Below, piece after piece: positions 61,346 to 64,000 of a stretch of DNA of 64,000 nucleotides. This stretch comes from Fictibacillus aquaticus (GTDB lineage: Bacteria > Bacillota > Bacilli > Bacillales > Fictibacillaceae): positions 1,054,001-1,118,000 of the forward strand of contig NZ_NOII01000001.1 in the NCBI RefSeq assembly GCF_002245695.1, written 5' to 3'. The notes beneath the pieces were generated by a model, which had not been told where the DNA came from, searched no databases, and saw only the letters and a program-made list of their open reading frames with translations. Every line of letters begins with the position of its first letter. Position 1 is the stretch's first letter. Made by a program: the position numbers and the translations under genes.

Positions 61346-61816
61346 TTAACGATGTGATGGCCAGGATCCTTGCATTTTTCTGAGCTGCATAATTTGACCT
61401 GTATGATAAGCGTCGTGAAGGAAGATGTCCATCAGCTTCATATCAAGGTCTTGCTGATCAACCTTCTCAACAGACAGGTTGCTCAGCACCTGTCGTAAAC
61501 TAAGGTTGGCGTTTTCTGCACGTTCAACGACTTTCTGCCATTCACTATCATCATTTGATTGCTCCGTGAGAAAGAAATTTTCATCACCGCTCAAGTGATT
61601 TACCCATTCACGGCCTTCAAGGTTTGCCACAAGCCGCTCTTTGTAATAGATAAGATGATTTACGTTCTCCCAGATGGATTTTGTTGCTTCTCCATCCGGC
61701 CTCCACCTTGCTTGTGCTGCCGTAATACCTTCCATCGCATCTTTAAGTGGAGCGAACCAGCTCTCTTTATCAAATGTTGAGTCGAGCACATTCAGAAGCA
61801 AGTTAATACGATTCAT
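61346..61816 (-). CDS. DinB-family four-helix metalloprotein
   Basis: 156 aa. Metal histidines in NVNHLIYYKERLV and FLHDAYHTGQIMQLRKM. The family includes metal-dependent thiol transferases. GGGGAG before ATG. Paralogous to the DinB protein at 54434-54916. Confidence 0.86.
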   Translation of the reverse strand: MNRINLLLNVLDSTFDKESWFAPLKDAMEGITAAQARWRPDGEATKSIWENVNHLIYYKERLVANLEGREWVNHLSGDENFFLTEQSNDDSEWQKVVERAENANLSLRQVLSNLSVEKVDQQDLDMKLMDIFLHDAYHTGQIMQLRKMQGSWPSHR

Positions 61817-61838
61817 ATTTATCTCCCCTGTTATATTT

Positions 61839-62267
61839 TTATCGATCTAAGATTTGATAATCCTTTGCAATTGAAATCGGTATCATATGCTGATTAGCAA
61901 AATCATTTAAATCACTAAATATGTTTTCTGGAACAAAGTTAACAATACGGATGTTAAATCCTTTCTTTAGTTGTATCCGCGCACCTTTGGTCGTCCAGCC
62001 ATATCGCTTAAAAACAAGCTTGATTATTTCATTGGGGTAAACTATTTTTTTATGAATTGGCAATGTGATAAATAGTATTTCATAGGTTAAACCCTGAACG
62101 GCTATCTCAAGCTTAAATCGGATAAAGAGGGCTGCAAAAATAAACATAGCGATAGCAAGCTGAAAATAAAACAACCATCCAGAAATATCACCCATGAAAA
62201 TCGATGCAATGATAATAGTTAATAAAAAGACTAACGGTACTCTTTCCGTTTTTGCAGTGTAAACCAT
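61839..62267 (-). CDS. Membrane protein with PH-like domain (142 aa)
   Basis: Two hydrophobic segments (about 11-28 and 32-50) followed by a 90-residue cytosolic part with the pattern of YdbT/PH-like domains (FKLEIAVQGLTYEILFITLP, KIVYPNEIIKLVFKR). AAAAGGAGGG before ATG. Function unknown. Confidence 0.7.
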   Translation of the reverse strand: MVYTAKTERVPLVFLLTIIIASIFMGDISGWLFYFQLAIAMFIFAALFIRFKLEIAVQGLTYEILFITLPIHKKIVYPNEIIKLVFKRYGWTTKGARIQLKKGFNIRIVNFVPENIFSDLNDFANQHMIPISIAKDYQILDR

Positions 62268-62339
62268 CCACCACCCTCCTTTTAGTAAATTTTAACATAA
62301 GTCATTATTGAACTATTAACTTCTATTTATTAAAAAAGA

Positions 62340-62363
62340 CGCGCAGATTCTATTATCTGCGCG
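62340..62363 (-). terminator. Terminator for the RsbK/RsbM-like operon
   Basis: CGCGCAGAT / ATCTGCGCG perfect 9-bp stem with TCTATT loop; leftward tail TCTTTTTTAATA. Confidence 0.85.
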
Positions 62364-62372
62364 CCTGTAAAA

Positions 62373-63221
62373 CTATTTTTTTTGATAAATCTTCACACAC
62401 TCTGCAAAATCGTTATATTTTTCAGCGCAGTCAGCGAACTGCATCGACTCTTTATCCCCGAGGCCGAGAAACCCTTTTGGCGAAAGACTTTCATAAAACA
62501 GATCGTGCACTTTATTTTGAAGGCCTACGGTGAAGTAAATCAAAACATTGCGGCAAAGAATCACGTGAAATTCGTTGAACGAATGATCTGTAACAAGATT
62601 ATGCTGCGCGAAGCTGATTTGCTTTAGAATCGAAGGCTTCAAATAGGCAAATTGGCCATCCGCTGTGTAGTATTCGCTGAATGCCTGTGTCCCGCCCGCC
62701 TGCATATAGTTTTTCGTATAGTTTCTCATCTTCGTAAGCGGGAAAATCCCCTTGCTCGCCTTCATTAGCACGGCTTCGTTCATGTCGGTAGCATACAATC
62801 TCGTCTTATGGCTGAGGCCTTCCTCTTCCATTAAGATTGCCATCGAGTACGCTTCCTCCCCCGTCGCACACCCGGCATGCCAGATACGGATCTCAGGGTA
62901 ATCGCGAAGCATAGGAATGACCCGTTCCCGGAAAACTTTGAAGAATTCCGGGTCACGAAACATCTCTGTCACGTTGATCGACAAGTCGTTGAGTATCTTC
63001 GTCATAAATGCCGGATCATGAAGCACTTTCTCAAGGACACGAGTAATGGTCGGAATGTGTTCAAGCTGCATCCTGTTTTTTATGCGTCTATGAACCGATG
63101 ACTGCATATACTCACGAAAATCAAAGCCTGATACACGGTATAACCCTTCAAGCAAAAGATCCATCTCTAACTTTTCTTTATAGCTCGTTTCTTCCTCTTC
63201 TAACTTCCATTGGTCCATCAT
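62373..63221 (-). CDS. rsbM: CheR-type methyltransferase, RsbM-like
   Basis: 282 aa. CheR fold: N-terminal helical domain (VSGFDFREYMQSSVHRRIKN, SINVTEMFRDPEFF) and SAM domain with IRIWHAGCATGEEAYSMAI (motif I), RLYATDMNE, and the FHVILCRNVLIYF motif. In B. cereus, RsbM methylates the hybrid kinase RsbK and damps sigma-B activation; no chemotaxis genes are near, and the adjacent gene encodes a hybrid kinase, so this role fits. It starts 13 bases after that gene's stop with GAGG upstream. Confidence 0.85.
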   Translation of the reverse strand: MMDQWKLEEEETSYKEKLEMDLLLEGLYRVSGFDFREYMQSSVHRRIKNRMQLEHIPTITRVLEKVLHDPAFMTKILNDLSINVTEMFRDPEFFKVFRERVIPMLRDYPEIRIWHAGCATGEEAYSMAILMEEEGLSHKTRLYATDMNEAVLMKASKGIFPLTKMRNYTKNYMQAGGTQAFSEYYTADGQFAYLKPSILKQISFAQHNLVTDHSFNEFHVILCRNVLIYFTVGLQNKVHDLFYESLSPKGFLGLGDKESMQFADCAEKYNDFAECVKIYQKK

Positions 63222-63234
63222 CTCTGTTCAATCC

Positions 63235-64000
63235 TCACTTACTTTGCATCCAGACGTGCATACATGAAAATAACTGCTCGAGTTTGAGCGGCTTGCTGAT
63301 GTAATCAGACGCTCCTGCCTCAAGACACTTCTCACGATCGTTCTTCATCGCCTTTGCTGTCAGCGCAATGATCGGTATTTCTTTAAATTCATGCTGTGCA
63401 CGGATACGTTTCATCGTATCGTACCCGTCCATCTCCGGCATCATGATATCCATTAAAATGAGGTCAATTCCCTTTTTATTATCAAGAACCTCTAAACATT
63501 CAATCCCGTTGTTCGCCGTCAGGATCTTCATCCCTTTTTGCTCAAGAGCTGTTCTTAGCGCAAATATATTACGGTTATCATCATCGGTGATCAGCACCGT
63601 TTTCCCATAAAACACGCTGCCTTCACTGTCTTGCGGTTCATATGCTGCCGGCATTTCAATCGCCGCTGGCTGTTCAGATGTCCCAATCTCCTGCACCGGC
63701 GTCTCAAGAGCAACAGCTGCTTCTGCATATGCACCTTGGAACGTTTCAGCAGCAAAGCTTTCATCTGTAATACTCGGCAGGATGAGGGTAAACGTACTTC
63801 CCTTTCCTTCTTCACTATCTAACTTGAGGTGTCCGCCAAGCAATTTTGTGAACTCACTGCTGATAGAAAGCCCGAGGCCCGTTCCGCCAAACTTGCGGAT
63901 CGTTGCACCATCCGCCTGCTGGAAAGCTTCAAAGATTAAATCGTGCTTATCTTTCGGAATTCCGATCCCAGTATCGGTGATCGACAGCTCAAGCCAATAA
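63235..64000 (-). CDS. rsbK: Hybrid histidine kinase, RsbK-like (5' part outside window)
   Basis: The C-terminal 255 residues are visible. First the end of the HATPase_c domain: G1 DTGIGIPKDKHDLI, F-box FEAFQQADG, G2 FGGTGLGLSI. After a ~45-residue acidic linker comes a receiver domain: ITDDDNRNIFALRTALEQKG, phosphoacceptor in LMDIMMPEMDGY, and YISKPLKLEQLF. The hybrid layout followed by a CheR methyltransferase matches RsbK-RsbM of B. cereus, which feed into RsbY. The N-terminal sensor and dimerisation parts are beyond the right edge. Confidence 0.82.
   Translation of the reverse strand, partial: YWLELSITDTGIGIPKDKHDLIFEAFQQADGATIRKFGGTGLGLSISSEFTKLLGGHLKLDSEEGKGSTFTLILPSITDESFAAETFQGAYAEAAVALETPVQEIGTSEQPAAIEMPAAYEPQDSEGSVFYGKTVLITDDDNRNIFALRTALEQKGMKILTANNGIECLEVLDNKKGIDLILMDIMMPEMDGYDTMKRIRAQHEFKEIPIIALTAKAMKNDREKCLEAGASDYISKPLKLEQLFSCMHVWMQSK

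Noticed and set aside
1-64000. Prophage or integrative element
   Set aside because: No integrase, terminase, portal, capsid, tail, conjugation or relaxase gene and no tRNA attachment site was found; defence genes alone do not show one.
1-64000. CRISPR array or cas genes
   Set aside because: No regularly spaced repeats and no Cas-like protein were seen; the repeats found are single inverted pairs.

Overview
The window looks like the chromosome of a low-GC, spore-forming-type Firmicute of the family Bacillaceae. Supporting signs are strong AGGAGG-type ribosome binding sites, frequent TTG/GTG starts, two ComK-type competence factors, Bacillus-type families (YesK-like, VanZ, GrpB, DinB, MocR, GNAT) and a sigma-B-type RsbK/RsbM/RsbY signalling set like that of the Bacillus cereus group. 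The genus cannot be fixed from sequence alone; Bacillus or a close relative such as Fictibacillus is my guess. No rRNA, tRNA, CRISPR array, intact insertion sequence, integrase or prophage structural gene was seen.

Layout. 1-16.5 kb is ordinary chromosome: small membrane proteins, a methyltransferase, a VanZ-like protein, an FAD oxidoreductase/half-size MFS pair, two peptide-type ABC permeases without an ATPase, a gamma-carbonic-anhydrase-like protein, hydrolases, a dihydrofolate reductase resembling the intrinsically trimethoprim-insensitive B. anthracis/cereus enzyme, and two tandem comK paralogues. Two broken genes are visible: a frameshifted HIT gene and a stand-alone RsgA C-terminal fragment.

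16.6-42.2 kb is a defence island, conspicuously AT-rich from about 19.4 to 40.1 kb. In order it holds: a PLD-nuclease/DEAD helicase with a MazG-like pyrophosphohydrolase; a GmrSD-like DUF262-DUF1524 protein; a small orphan gene bracketed by a degenerate inverted repeat; a four-gene LlaJI/BsuMI-type restriction-modification system (R2, R1, two m5C methyltransferases) with a perfect palindrome between the divergent R and M genes; an HNH nuclease; a block of four large genes (AddB-like, AddA/UvrD-like and two MrfA/DUF1998-type DEAD helicases); and, after one housekeeping-like oxidoreductase, an EVE-HNH nuclease. The four-helicase block (28.6-40.0 kb) is the best candidate for an incompletely described system: it combines DNA-end-processing and MrfA-type helicase parts but shows no recognisable nuclease active site.

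42.3-64 kb returns to normal chromosome: many small enzymes (HAD, three DinB, four GNAT counting the one near 45 kb, two NUDIX, RNA-ligase-like, kinase), an ABC-2 exporter operon divergent from a MocR regulator that has lost its PLP lysine, and at the right end an RsbY-like response-regulator phosphatase separated by about 4 kb from an RsbM-like CheR methyltransferase and an RsbK-like hybrid kinase (cut by the window edge). Most genes are separated by good hairpin terminators, several shared by convergent genes, and one terminator family with a GCRTTGCCG stem recurs from 41 to 56 kb.
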